Origin: Rhizobium sp. P32RR-XVIII
Lineage (GTDB): Bacteria > Pseudomonadota > Alphaproteobacteria > Rhizobiales > Rhizobiaceae
Assembly: GCF_012641395.1 (NCBI RefSeq)
Contig: NZ_JABAIH010000024.1
Location: 1-54,226 of the forward strand
DNA: 54,226 nt
Direction of reading: 5' to 3'
The translations under genes were made by a program, and so were the position numbers. Below the pieces are notes generated by a model that had not been told where the DNA came from, made no database searches, and worked only from the letters and a program-made list of their open reading frames with translations. Shown here piece after piece: positions 33,615-42,313 of the stretch. How positions within the stretch are numbered: the stretch's first letter is position 1; each line of letters starts with the position of its first letter.

Positions 33615-33801
33615 CAAATCCCTACGATCATCTCGCCTATGTCAGCGGTGTTCGCCATTGAGATCTGCGACCAGGGCTCGCATCAAGTGCAGCGAGCCCC
33701 GTCTCGGGCTAATCTGCCCGCCAGTCATTAATTAGGATTAGGTGCGGTCTGCCAAATTTCCATTACAATGGCATCATTATATCGCAGTGGGGGCAGGCGC
33801 C
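33615..33801. other. Intergenic, nothing clear
   Basis: About 187 bases between the flippase and sulfotransferase genes. A GTG at 33742 could extend the next gene by 20 residues but GGGGGCAGG sits properly for the ATG at 33802. No terminator recognised. Confidence 0.3.
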
Positions 33802-34728
33802 ATGTACTTTCCTACTGGCTTGCGGAACCGGCAAAAAATTTTGCACCGACTAACAAGGCCGCAAGAAATCGCACGTTACGGCTGGCGCCAATTAGGCAAA
33901 GTCGGCGAGCAAATTAGTCTGAAAAACTACGCTTCCCTGGCTGACGCTCTTCTGGTTTCTTTTCCAAAATCAGGCCGGACGTGGCTGCGCTATGTACTGG
34001 CGCACTACTTTGCCAGCGGCTTCGAAAAGGGTTCCGCCGCACTGAATTTACACGACATGTTCGCGTTTATCCCGAATTTCGATCTCGACCCGGTGCGAGG
34101 GATTCCAGCTTTCAGAAGCCAGGTCCCCGCTGGCAAAATACCGATGGTGCTCGTCAGCCATGAGGTCAATTGGCTGCTTTTGCCAAAGCAGCTGCCAGTC
34201 ATTTTCATGGTTCGCGATCCACGAGACGTACTCGTATCGGCTTATTTCCATACAACCCGCCACAAGAGTAGCTTTTCCGGATCGTTGGACAGCTTCATCG
34301 ATGATCGCCAGCGAGGATTGCCGCTGATCATTTCCTATCTTAACCGATGGAGCCGGAAGCTGCAGGGCAGGCCCTATCACGTTCTCAGCTACGAGAGAAT
34401 GTCGGCTGACCCGGTGAGCGAGGTCTCCGCTCTGCTGGATTTCATCGGTTGCGAGATCAATCATCAACGTTTGATGGCAGCCATAGAGGCAGGACAGTTT
34501 GAGAGAATGCGGAAGATGGAGGTCGTTGAGGGTCTCCCCGGGCACGAATACGACCGCAAAGACGATGAGAGCCTGCGTATGCGCAAGGGGCAGGTAGGCG
34601 GTTTTCGCAGCTATCTAAGCAGCGCCCAGATTTCCCGCATCGAAGCGATTTGCAACTGCGACCTATCTCCCAGCGCAAAAGCGCTGATGATAGAAGCCGG
34701 GGTAGATATGGCCTCACGTTGCCCTTGA
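33802..34728 (+). CDS. Sulfotransferase (Sulfotransfer_1, cytosolic SULT-like)
   Basis: The 308-residue protein is of a different type from the one at 23750. SFPKSGRTWLRYVL (53-66) is the 5'-PSB loop with catalytic Lys56, VRDPRDVLVSAYFH (137-150) is the 3'-PB segment, and RKGQVGGFRSYL near the C-terminus matches the GxxGxxK/R PAPS-binding end of this clan (usually RKGxxGDWKN). No signal peptide or helix is seen, so it works in the cytosol. It probably sulfates a sugar intermediate of the same polysaccharide, using PAPS from CysNC. Whether it and the first sulfotransferase target different positions is unknown. Confidence 0.87.
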   Translation: MYFPTGLRNRQKILHRLTRPQEIARYGWRQLGKVGEQISLKNYASLADALLVSFPKSGRTWLRYVLAHYFASGFEKGSAALNLHDMFAFIPNFDLDPVRGIPAFRSQVPAGKIPMVLVSHEVNWLLLPKQLPVIFMVRDPRDVLVSAYFHTTRHKSSFSGSLDSFIDDRQRGLPLIISYLNRWSRKLQGRPYHVLSYERMSADPVSEVSALLDFIGCEINHQRLMAAIEAGQFERMRKMEVVEGLPGHEYDRKDDESLRMRKGQVGGFRSYLSSAQISRIEAICNCDLSPSAKALMIEAGVDMASRCP

Positions 34729-34855
34729 GGCCAGCAATGCGAAGTTTGCGATTGTTTTCTTGGTTCGTGGACCCCGCAAGTTTCACGATGATGGGTGCGC
34801 GCATGGTTTGCCGCCTATATGGCGATCGAGAGCGCAAGAGCTGAGAGCTGAATAG
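34729..34855. other. Convergent intergenic gap, no clear terminator
   Basis: The gap between the sulfotransferase (rightward) and the ABC permease (leftward) is 127 bases. No clear hairpin with a U-tract was found. Confidence 0.3.
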
Positions 34856-35968
34856 TCACTCCAGTCTCCTTCGGAACAGCCATGAGGCGGTGCTCAGGGT
34901 TCCGGCGGCGATCAGGCCGAGCGGCCATGTTTGGCGCCATACCTCGCTGAACGGGATGTCCTTGAGGAAGATGCCCTTTACGATCACCAGAAAGTAGCGC
35001 AGCGGGTTGATCAACGTGACCGGCTGCAGCCAGTCTGGCATGTTTTCGATCGGTGTGGCAAAGCCGGAAAGAAGCATCGCCGGCACCATGAAAAGAAAGG
35101 CGCCGAGGATCGCTTGCTGCTGTGTCATGGACAGGGCGGAGATGAAAAGCCCCAAGCCGGCAACCGCGGCGAGATAGAAAAGCGAACTGCCGTAAAGCAG
35201 CAGCAGCGAGCCGCGTAGCGGCACGCCAAAAATGAAGATCGCCGCCAGAATATAGATCGTCATGTGAAAGAGCCCGATCATCATCGGCGGAATGAGTTTC
35301 CCGATCAAGATCTCATGAGTACGAAGCGGCGACACCATCAGCTGATCGAAAGTGCCGAGCTCGCGCTCGCGGGCGATGGAGAGGGCGGTGACGATGAGCC
35401 CGATCAGCAGCGCGATGCTCGCAATCAGGTTTGGCACCATGAACCACTGAAAGATCAGATTGGGATTGAACCAGTTGCGCGGCACCGTCGCGATGGAACG
35501 GGTAGCTCCGCGCACTCCCGCAGGCGTATCCGCAGACAATCCCGCGACAATCTGCGTGATGTAACCGGAGACGATTTGTGACGCATTCGAGCGCCGGCCA
35601 TCCAGAATGACCTGCAGGTCAGCCGGCTCTCCGGCTTCGATCTTGCGGGAGAAGTCCGCGCCGATTTCGATTGCAACAGTCACCGCCTGGCGATCGATCG
35701 CATCCCGTACGGTCGCCGGCGTGTCGGCTATGACAATTCGACGGAATGTCGGGGAGCCTTCGATGCGCTCCACGAGTTCCTGCCCCCAGTAACCCGTGTC
35801 TCTGTTGAGCAGCATCACGTCGACATTTCGAACCTCGAGCGTCGCAGCATAGGAAAAAACCAGCAGCTGCACGATCGGCGGGCCGATCAGGATGGCGCGG
35901 CCCTTCGGATCACGGAGCACCGCCAGAAGTTCCTTGACGATGAGCGCTTTCAATCTCGACCACCACAT
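34856..35968 (-). CDS. ABC-2 type permease, YbhR-like
   Basis: The 370-residue protein has one helix near the N-terminus, a large periplasmic domain (about 50-170) and five C-terminal helices with IARERELGTFDQLMVSPLR and LSGFATPIENMPDWLQPVTLINPLRYFL, the ABC2 membrane signatures. The start MWWSRLKAL at 35968 sits one base past the stop of the gene before it, and the longer open frame upstream overlaps that gene. It is the last gene of the leftward efflux operon and pairs with the permease at 35970. Confidence 0.9.
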   Translation of the reverse strand: MWWSRLKALIVKELLAVLRDPKGRAILIGPPIVQLLVFSYAATLEVRNVDVMLLNRDTGYWGQELVERIEGSPTFRRIVIADTPATVRDAIDRQAVTVAIEIGADFSRKIEAGEPADLQVILDGRRSNASQIVSGYITQIVAGLSADTPAGVRGATRSIATVPRNWFNPNLIFQWFMVPNLIASIALLIGLIVTALSIARERELGTFDQLMVSPLRTHEILIGKLIPPMMIGLFHMTIYILAAIFIFGVPLRGSLLLLYGSSLFYLAAVAGLGLFISALSMTQQQAILGAFLFMVPAMLLSGFATPIENMPDWLQPVTLINPLRYFLVIVKGIFLKDIPFSEVWRQTWPLGLIAAGTLSTASWLFRRRLE

Positions 35969-35969
35969 C

Positions 35970-37124
35970 TCAGCCAATCCTCTTTCGCGTGCTGCGCGCA
36001 GCGAGCAGAAAAAACACAGAACCGATGAGAGACATGGCGATGATTGAATGGAGGAACATCGGCCAGATGTCACCGGCGAGGAAAACCGTCTGCAAACTGG
36101 GGATCAGATAACGCGCCGGCACGATGAAAGTGATCCACTGGATCGCTGTCGGCATCGAATTGATCTCAAAGAGGAAGCCGGACAGCAGGAAGGACGGCAG
36201 GAACGCCGTGATGAGCGCGAGTTGTGAGGCAAGAAACTGGTTCTTGGTGGCAGCCGAGATCAGCAGACCTTGTCCGAGCGCCGGTATGAGGAAAACCGCC
36301 GACAAGGCATAAAGCGCCAGGACCGAACCTCGAAACGGAACGCCGAACAAAAATACGGCAAGCACAACGCACAGCGTCATCGCCGTCAGGCCGAGCAGGA
36401 AATAGGGAAGGATCTTGCCGGCCAGCAGTTCAACCGCCGTGACCGGGGTCGCCATCATTGCCTCCATCGTTCCGCGCTCCCATTCGCGAGCAACGACGAG
36501 CGACGTCAGCAGCGTTCCGACGAGCGTCATCACAATGGCGATCGACCCCGGCACCAGGAACGACCGGCTTGTCAGCTCCGGATTGAACCAGAAGCGCTGC
36601 TCCACCGAAATGGGCGGCCCGGTCAACTCCGTTTCGGACTGCCGTTGCAGTTGCCAGTTGGCGACGGCGCCCTGGACATAGTTCTGGACAAGATTGGCGG
36701 TGTTGGGATCGGAGCCGTCGACAATCACCTGTACCTGCGGCCGATTGCCCGCTGCATAGTTCCTCGTGAAATCGGCCGGAATGACGATGATGCCGCGCAG
36801 GCGGGCGAGCACCAGATCCTCTTCGAAGAGCCGTCTGTCGCGGCCGGTCGTCACCAAAAAATAGCGGGATCCCTGGAAGCTCGCCGCGAGATCATTCGTC
36901 AGCGGCGTCATTTCCTCAATCACCAATCCGACGTGCGTTCGAGTTGTGTCCAGCGAAACGCCATAACCAAACAGAAAGAGCAGGATCAGCGGCAGCACAA
37001 ATGCAATCAGAATGCTGCTCGGATCGCGGATCACCTGAAGGCTCTCCTTCCGAACAAGCGCAGCAAAGCGACGGGTCCGGTTGGACAGGGACAGCGCGCT
37101 CGTTTTGGGGAGAGGGGCCGTCAT
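35970..37124 (-). CDS. ABC-2 type permease, YbhS-like
   Basis: The 384-residue membrane protein is a paralog of the downstream permease with the same layout: a helix at about 33-53 (SSILIAFVLPLILLFLFGYG), a long periplasmic segment, and five C-terminal helices. VAREWERGTMEAMMATPVT and LSGFLFEINSMPTAIQWITFIVPARYLI mark the family. Its ATG overlaps the ATPase stop by four bases. Together the two permeases form the membrane part of a putative drug or metabolite exporter. Confidence 0.9.
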   Translation of the reverse strand: MTAPLPKTSALSLSNRTRRFAALVRKESLQVIRDPSSILIAFVLPLILLFLFGYGVSLDTTRTHVGLVIEEMTPLTNDLAASFQGSRYFLVTTGRDRRLFEEDLVLARLRGIIVIPADFTRNYAAGNRPQVQVIVDGSDPNTANLVQNYVQGAVANWQLQRQSETELTGPPISVEQRFWFNPELTSRSFLVPGSIAIVMTLVGTLLTSLVVAREWERGTMEAMMATPVTAVELLAGKILPYFLLGLTAMTLCVVLAVFLFGVPFRGSVLALYALSAVFLIPALGQGLLISAATKNQFLASQLALITAFLPSFLLSGFLFEINSMPTAIQWITFIVPARYLIPSLQTVFLAGDIWPMFLHSIIAMSLIGSVFFLLAARSTRKRIG

Positions 37125-38863
37125 GCCGCAATCCTTTCCTGCGAAGCCTGCACCAGCGCGATAAATGCATCTTCCATCGTCGGATCGGGGTTGTCGGCAG
37201 TTATGAACTTCGCTTTCAACTCATCTGGCGAGCCCAGAGCGATCGAACGGCCTCGATAGATCAGCGAGATGCGATCGCAATATTCCGCCTCATCCATGAA
37301 ATGCGTCGTGACGAGCACGGTGACGCCCTTTTCGACGAGCGCATTGATATGCGTCCAGAATTCGCGGCGCGTGACCGGATCGACGCCCGATGTAGGTTCG
37401 TCCAGAAAGAGTGCTTCCGGCTCGTGCATGACCGCGCAGGCGAGCGCCAGCCGCTGCTTGAGCCCCAGTGGCAGATCCTTGGCGGACATGGTAAGGCGCG
37501 ATTCAAGATCGAAAATCGATGCCATCAGTTGGGTACGCTCGCGCTTGCGCGATCCGGTCAGCCCGTAGACGCCGGCAAAGAATTGGAGATTCTGTGCCAC
37601 GCTGAGATCGCCGTAGAGCGAGAATTTCTGCGCCATGTAGCCGAGATGATTGCGCGCCTCGGCTGCGTCGCGCCGCAGATCGAAGCCGGCCACCCGTCCT
37701 TCGCCGCTCGTCGGCTTGAGAAGTCCGCAAAGCATCTTGAAAGTCGTCGATTTGCCCGCGCCGTTCGGTCCCAGCAGCCCGAATATCTGGCCGCGCGGGA
37801 TCTCGAACGTGATGTTTTCGGCCGCCGTGAAGTCTCCGAAACGCTTGGTAAGCCCCTTCGCCTCGATGACCGGCTTGTCATCCTTTCTGGCAAGCGCTTC
37901 CTGCGCTTCCGCAAGCCGCGACCGACCGCCTGGTCCACCACCCAACATGTCGATGAAGGCGTCCTCGAAACGCGGCTCGGCCGGGCTTATTGTAGCTGCG
38001 CCGGCAGCGGCAAAGCTAGGTTCGCGGCCTTCGGCAGTGACCAGCCTGATCGCTTCGCCCTGGATTACGCCGTCGACGACGCCTTCCTCGTCCAACAGTT
38101 TGGCGAGGAACTGACGGCGGCGCCCCAGCACACCGGTCAACCGGGAGACACGGCCCTCGACCCGGCGCGTCAGTTCCTTCGGTTCGCCGGAAAAAAGCAG
38201 CCTGCCTTCATTCATCAAGAGAACGCGATCACAGGCCTCCGCCTCATCGAGATAGGCCGTCGACCACACGACACCGATGCCTTCCTGCTTCAGGTTCTCG
38301 ACCATCTTCCAGAGATCGCGCCGGGAAATCGGGTCGACGCCAACGCCAGGTTCATCAAGGAGCAGAAGGCGCGGCTTCTTCAAAAGTGCGCAAGCAAGCC
38401 CAAGCTTCTGCTTCATGCCGCCCGACAGCTTTCCGGCAAGACGTCCGGTGAAGCGTTTCAGGTCGGTGAAGGTCAGAAGCTCATCGAAGGCAGCGGCGCG
38501 CTCGCTCTTAGGCAAGCCGCGCAGGTCAGCGTAAAGATCGAGATTTTCCTGGACCGAAAGGTCCTCATAAAGCCCGAAGCGCTGAGGCATGTAGCCAATG
38601 GCCGCCTGGATGTCGGCCGCTCGGTCGCGCGTCCCGAAGCCCAGCACCTCCACTGTGCCGCTATCCGGAAGCATCAGACCCGTCATCAGCCGGATCAAAG
38701 TGGTCTTGCCCGCACCGTCGGGGCCAACGAGCCCGGTGATCTCACCGCCGCGGATCGAGCCCGAGATTGCGTCCAGCGCCGGTTTCGCCGTGCCAAAGCG
38801 CTTCGTCACGTCGGTCAGGCGACCGAGTTCGACGATATCGCGCGGCTTTTCCGAGTTACTCAT
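37121..38863 (-). CDS. Two-domain ABC ATPase, YbhF-like
   Basis: The 580-residue protein fuses two ATP-binding domains. The first has Walker A GPDGAGKTT (47-55), signature LSGGMKQKLGLA and Walker B LLLLDEPGVGVDP. The second, from about 330, has Walker A GPNGAGKST (about 364-372), a degenerate signature LPLGLKQRLALA and Walker B LFLDEPTSGVDP. The degenerate second signature is as I recall for YbhF-type ATPases. It drives the two permeases encoded downstream. It overlaps both neighbouring genes by four bases. Confidence 0.92.
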   Translation of the reverse strand: MSNSEKPRDIVELGRLTDVTKRFGTAKPALDAISGSIRGGEITGLVGPDGAGKTTLIRLMTGLMLPDSGTVEVLGFGTRDRAADIQAAIGYMPQRFGLYEDLSVQENLDLYADLRGLPKSERAAAFDELLTFTDLKRFTGRLAGKLSGGMKQKLGLACALLKKPRLLLLDEPGVGVDPISRRDLWKMVENLKQEGIGVVWSTAYLDEAEACDRVLLMNEGRLLFSGEPKELTRRVEGRVSRLTGVLGRRRQFLAKLLDEEGVVDGVIQGEAIRLVTAEGREPSFAAAGAATISPAEPRFEDAFIDMLGGGPGGRSRLAEAQEALARKDDKPVIEAKGLTKRFGDFTAAENITFEIPRGQIFGLLGPNGAGKSTTFKMLCGLLKPTSGEGRVAGFDLRRDAAEARNHLGYMAQKFSLYGDLSVAQNLQFFAGVYGLTGSRKRERTQLMASIFDLESRLTMSAKDLPLGLKQRLALACAVMHEPEALFLDEPTSGVDPVTRREFWTHINALVEKGVTVLVTTHFMDEAEYCDRISLIYRGRSIALGSPDELKAKFITADNPDPTMEDAFIALVQASQERIAA

Positions 38864-39870
38864 TTTTCTGCCGTCTGCAATGAAGGCAAGCGCAGCGTCA
38901 CGGGCATGCCCTGGCGAAGATCCGGGCCGGGTTTCTCGATGACGACGCGCAGGCGATAGACGAGGTCGGTGCGAAGTTCCGGCGTCTCGACCGACTTCGG
39001 CGTGAATTCCGCGACCGGGGAAATAAAGCCGATCGTGCCGTCATAGGCTTGATCCGGCTTGGTATCGGAGGTCACCTTGACCTTCATGCCCGGATGAATC
39101 CGGCCAAGATCCGTTTCGGCGACATAGCTGCGAATCCAGACAGGTTCCGTCAACGACAGCACATAGACCGGATCGGCGGATGACACGATCGCGCCCGGCT
39201 CCTTGATCCGCGACAGGATGATGCCGTCGTTCGGTGCGAGAAGCTTCGTATCGGCAAGCGATGTCCGCGCCGTTTCGAGGGTTGCTTCGGCAGCCTTCAG
39301 CTGCGCCGCCGCCGCCGCTATGTCCTCGGCGCGGCTGCCCTCCTTCAGCAGGGCGAGCGCTTGCTTTGCGGATTCGGCGCGAGCTGCAGCCATTGCCCTT
39401 GCTGCCGTCGCCTGATCGAGATTGGCCTGAGAGATCGTGCCCTGCGGTCGCAACTGCCGGGCACGGTCATAGGCGAGGCTGGCGTTCTCCAGGTCGGCAA
39501 GGCTTTCGTTGTAGGATGCACTTGCCTGCGCAATCTCCGTCGCCCGCGGACCGGCCTTGAGCTTGTCGAGCGTAGCACGTAACGCGGCAACATTCGCCTC
39601 GGCGGAGCGAACCGCGTAGTCGTAGGGCTCCTCGTCCAGCCGGGCCAGAACAGCGCCGCGCCTTACGGCGTCTCCTTCATCGACAAGTGCTTCTTCAATT
39701 CGGCCGTTGACCCGAAAAGCGAGCGAGACCTGGCGGATATCGACATTGCCGTAGAGCGTGAAGTGTTTTTCAGCTTGCTGGGCCCAGCCGAGCCTGGCTG
39801 GCACGTCGTACCACCACCCAGCCGCAACCGCGCCGGCAAGAAGGATCGCAACCGGGATGGCTCTGTTCAT
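38860..39870 (-). CDS. HlyD-family membrane fusion protein, YbhG-like
   Basis: The 336-residue protein has an N-terminal anchor or signal (IPVAILLAGAVAAGWWY, 4-20), a biotinyl-lipoyl half near 40-80, a coiled-coil hairpin at roughly 85-205 with repeated Ala/Glu/Arg heptads, and the matching half (TKLLAPNDGIILSRIKEPGAIV) after it. It links inner-membrane pump and outer-membrane channel in type I-like or ABC efflux. The ATG at 39870 overlaps the tetR stop by four bases (ATGA) and AAGGAG lies just upstream, so the 31-residue upstream extension was dropped. Confidence 0.9.
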   Translation of the reverse strand: MNRAIPVAILLAGAVAAGWWYDVPARLGWAQQAEKHFTLYGNVDIRQVSLAFRVNGRIEEALVDEGDAVRRGAVLARLDEEPYDYAVRSAEANVAALRATLDKLKAGPRATEIAQASASYNESLADLENASLAYDRARQLRPQGTISQANLDQATAARAMAAARAESAKQALALLKEGSRAEDIAAAAAQLKAAEATLETARTSLADTKLLAPNDGIILSRIKEPGAIVSSADPVYVLSLTEPVWIRSYVAETDLGRIHPGMKVKVTSDTKPDQAYDGTIGFISPVAEFTPKSVETPELRTDLVYRLRVVIEKPGPDLRQGMPVTLRLPSLQTAEK

Positions 39871-40562
39871 TCTCTTTCTCCTTTCGCCGGTTCGAGCGCG
39901 GCGACAAGGTTGCGTGCGTGACCTTGCAGCTTTGCGAGTTGCTCCTCGCCGATGGAATCCCATTCCATCTGCGCGAGCACTGCCGCGTTCGCCATCCGGA
40001 AAACCAGAAGGCTGCCAACGAAGGAGAGGCTGCGCAAACGCACGTTTTCGGAGGCGGGGTCGTCTTGCAAAATCGTGCCGATCAGCCGCCGCCCCATGTT
40101 GATCATCGGCCCCATGATGCCGGTATAGACCCTTTCGAAAGCCGCCGTCGGCTCCAGTTGCTCGCGGATGATGAAGCGTGCCCAGGCTTCTGATTCCTTG
40201 CTGACGAAAAGAACGACCATCGTCTGCACGATCTCCGTCAGAAAGAGCCGCGCTTGGGCGACACTGAGCGGCGTGCCGGTTTGATCGAGCTCCGCAAGGT
40301 GGCGGCCAACGCGCTGGCGTATTTCGGCCACGTGTTCGGCGACCACTCCCGCCAAATGTTCGGCCGTTGCGATGTAGAGCCCTTCCTTGCTTCCGAAGTA
40401 GTAGGGGATGGCCTGCAGATTGACGCCTGCGGTGTCGGCAAGCTTGCGCGTGCTGGCCCCGTCGAAGCCGTATCGGCCAAATACATCAAGCGCGGCCGAA
40501 AGGAGCTTCTCGCGGGTGGCGTCGCTTCGGGTGTCTGCTCGTGAATTGCTGATGTCTTTCAT
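39867..40562 (-). CDS. TetR-family repressor (CecR/YbhH-like) of the efflux operon
   Basis: The 231-residue protein has the TetR N-terminal helix-turn-helix (DGASTRKLADTAGVNLQAIPYYFGSKEGLY, about 34-63) and a helical ligand domain of the CecR type (DUF1956-like C-terminal). It is first in the leftward operon with hlyD-ABC-permeases, the order of E. coli cecR-ybhGFSR, so self-regulation of the operon is expected. The ATG at 40562 lies only six bases from the promoter -10, so the transcript could be leaderless. A TTG start at 40586 would fall inside the promoter and was rejected. Confidence 0.9.
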   Translation of the reverse strand: MKDISNSRADTRSDATREKLLSAALDVFGRYGFDGASTRKLADTAGVNLQAIPYYFGSKEGLYIATAEHLAGVVAEHVAEIRQRVGRHLAELDQTGTPLSVAQARLFLTEIVQTMVVLFVSKESEAWARFIIREQLEPTAAFERVYTGIMGPMINMGRRLIGTILQDDPASENVRLRSLSFVGSLLVFRMANAAVLAQMEWDSIGEEQLAKLQGHARNLVAALEPAKGERE

Positions 40563-40568
40563 GGTGCT

Positions 40569-40597
40569 GTAATACACCAATTCCAATTGTCAGTCAA
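40569..40597 (-). promoter_or_regulatory. Promoter with embedded palindrome for the tetR/efflux operon
   Basis: Minus-strand TTGACT (40592-40597), a 17-base spacer and TATTAC (40569-40574) form a near-consensus promoter. The spacer holds CAATT-CC-AATTG (40578-40589), an inverted repeat placed where bound TetR would block RNA polymerase. This fits an autoregulated operator but no binding has been shown. Confidence 0.6.
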
Positions 40598-40777
40598 TCG
40601 AATGAATTATATTAAAGGCACGCAGCGATTCCGCAGCCATTCCGATAGGGACTGCCGAGTTTGTCGGCGCCATAGAAGGTGCGACGGCCTTCGAGAAGCA
40701 TTCCATACCAGTCTTCACCACCCGGCGCGGAAACCTTTTCTCGTTGGAGCCATGGACGATGTCACGGCTCGCCTGTT

Positions 40778-42313
40778 TTAGACATCTCGGAGATGTAGAG
40801 GGATTAGTCCGGCAGAAGCCGCTACGACGATGGCCTCTGGAAGTGTGCGAACTCCGAGCCGTTCCATTAAATGCGCGCGATAGAGTTCGACGGTGCGGGG
40901 ACTGAGGCCGAGTTCTCTTGCAATCGTCTTGTTGGTGCCACCGCGGACTAGTCCATCCAGAACCTCGCGTTCACGAGGTGATAGACCACCGATACGGGCT
41001 TGCGCGTCGTCGCTCGCGCGTGGTGGCTCCCGTAGCTCCGCAAGTGCTGATGCCACCGCGGTCAACAACGTCTCCGGCGCGCAAGGGGCCCGCAGCACGT
41101 CCGCTGCGCCGGCCTTCATCGCCTGGATCGCAAGCCTGACATCGGTGTTATAGTCGCCGACGATAATGACCGGGAGGTTCATCTGGCGAGCCTTTAGTTC
41201 CTTCGGGAACATCACGCCGCCCTCAGGCGAGCCGGCGGTGTCGAGGAGCACGCATCCGGGCACGAGCGCTGGCGCGACCTCCAGGAACTGCCGGGCGGAC
41301 GCGAACGCCTTCACCTGGTAGCCAGCCTCCTGAAGGATCAGAATGCGCTGTTCTCGCGAACCGTCTTCAACGTCGATGACATAGACGAGCGGTTCGTCGT
41401 AGCGTGTGACATCCTTGGCGATTCCGCCAATCCGGCGGATCGTCCCGTGTTCGTCCCGGATCGGAAAGTGCGTGTCGCTGATCCAGCGCACGCTCCCGTC
41501 AGGCCTTATTATCCGATACTCCTGAACGATGACCTCTCCCTTTTGCAGTACCGCATCAAGGGCAGCGATCACCGCCTGACGGTCCTCCGGGTGCACGGTT
41601 TCCAAAAAGCGGCCAAGGTTCCCTAGAACGATATCTTGCGACTCGCCCCAGATTCGCGTGAAGGCTGGGCTCAGATATTCCGGCTGTTTCGACTCTGCGT
41701 CGAGGATCCAGAGCACATCTGCTGAGTTCTGCGCAAAGTTCCGAAAACGTTCTTCGCTCTCGCGCAGACGCTGTTCGGCAAGCACTAGAGAGATGACGTC
41801 CGCGGCCTGCCTAGCATAAAGGCCAGTCAGATGCAGGTCGCGTTCGGATGGCCGATGCGGCCTGCGAAAATGGGTGGACAACACGCCGAGGCGCGCACCG
41901 TTACGGTCGATGAGAGGGGTCGACTGCACCGCTCGAAAGCCGAACTTTTTGGCGATGCCCCGGTAGAATGCGAAGCCGGGATTTCTTGAGACGTCTTCGA
42001 CAATGATCCGGTTGCCCTGCTTCAGCGCCTGCCCGCAGGCCGAAGTGTCGCTCGCATCGACTGTTCGGAAGTCAGTGAGCAATTCGTCCGCGAACCCGCT
42101 TTGTACCACAAGACGGAGGGTACCGGTCGAGGCATCATAGAGCTGCACGTCACCAAAGTCCGCGTGCTGCAGTTCCATGATCGCATCGAGCACCTCCTCA
42201 AGCGGCCCCATTGCGGGCACGAGCGCGTCCATCGCACCGTCTCCACTGGTGAAGGCGACACTACTCGGCTGGCTGGGGCGCATTGGGTCGGTGGCTGTCG
42301 ATTGAGTACGCAT
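40778..42313 (-). CDS. GAF-PAS-receiver-LuxR regulator with degenerate receiver
   Basis: The 511-residue protein has a GAF domain (about 35-180), a PAS/PAC domain (188-305), a receiver-like domain (308-425) and a LuxR/FixJ-type helix-turn-helix (440-505; LSPREREVLDGLVRGGTNKTIARELGLSPRTVELYRAHLMERLGV). No histidine kinase core is present. In the receiver the phosphate-acceptor Asp358 (CVLLDTAG) is present but the switch Thr position is Val385 (PVIIVGDY) and the conserved Lys position is Ala409 (LRAPC), so phosphorylation-dependent switching is doubtful. It could respond through the GAF or PAS domain. The ATG used is not supported by a strong site; a longer frame starts at 42409. Confidence 0.85.
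   Translation of the reverse strand: MRTQSTATDPMRPSQPSSVAFTSGDGAMDALVPAMGPLEEVLDAIMELQHADFGDVQLYDASTGTLRLVVQSGFADELLTDFRTVDASDTSACGQALKQGNRIIVEDVSRNPGFAFYRGIAKKFGFRAVQSTPLIDRNGARLGVLSTHFRRPHRPSERDLHLTGLYARQAADVISLVLAEQRLRESEERFRNFAQNSADVLWILDAESKQPEYLSPAFTRIWGESQDIVLGNLGRFLETVHPEDRQAVIAALDAVLQKGEVIVQEYRIIRPDGSVRWISDTHFPIRDEHGTIRRIGGIAKDVTRYDEPLVYVIDVEDGSREQRILILQEAGYQVKAFASARQFLEVAPALVPGCVLLDTAGSPEGGVMFPKELKARQMNLPVIIVGDYNTDVRLAIQAMKAGAADVLRAPCAPETLLTAVASALAELREPPRASDDAQARIGGLSPREREVLDGLVRGGTNKTIARELGLSPRTVELYRAHLMERLGVRTLPEAIVVAASAGLIPLHLRDV

Noticed and set aside
36270..37259. A 329-codon plus-strand frame, also antisense to the permease gene
   Set aside because: Composition is Arg/Gln-rich and low-complexity, typical of an antisense shadow; no motif or ribosome binding site.
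36944..38959. A 671-codon open frame on the plus strand antisense to the ABC ATPase and permease genes
   Set aside because: It lies exactly opposite strongly supported ABC genes in G+C-rich DNA, where antisense frames stay open by codon bias, and it has no recognised domain.
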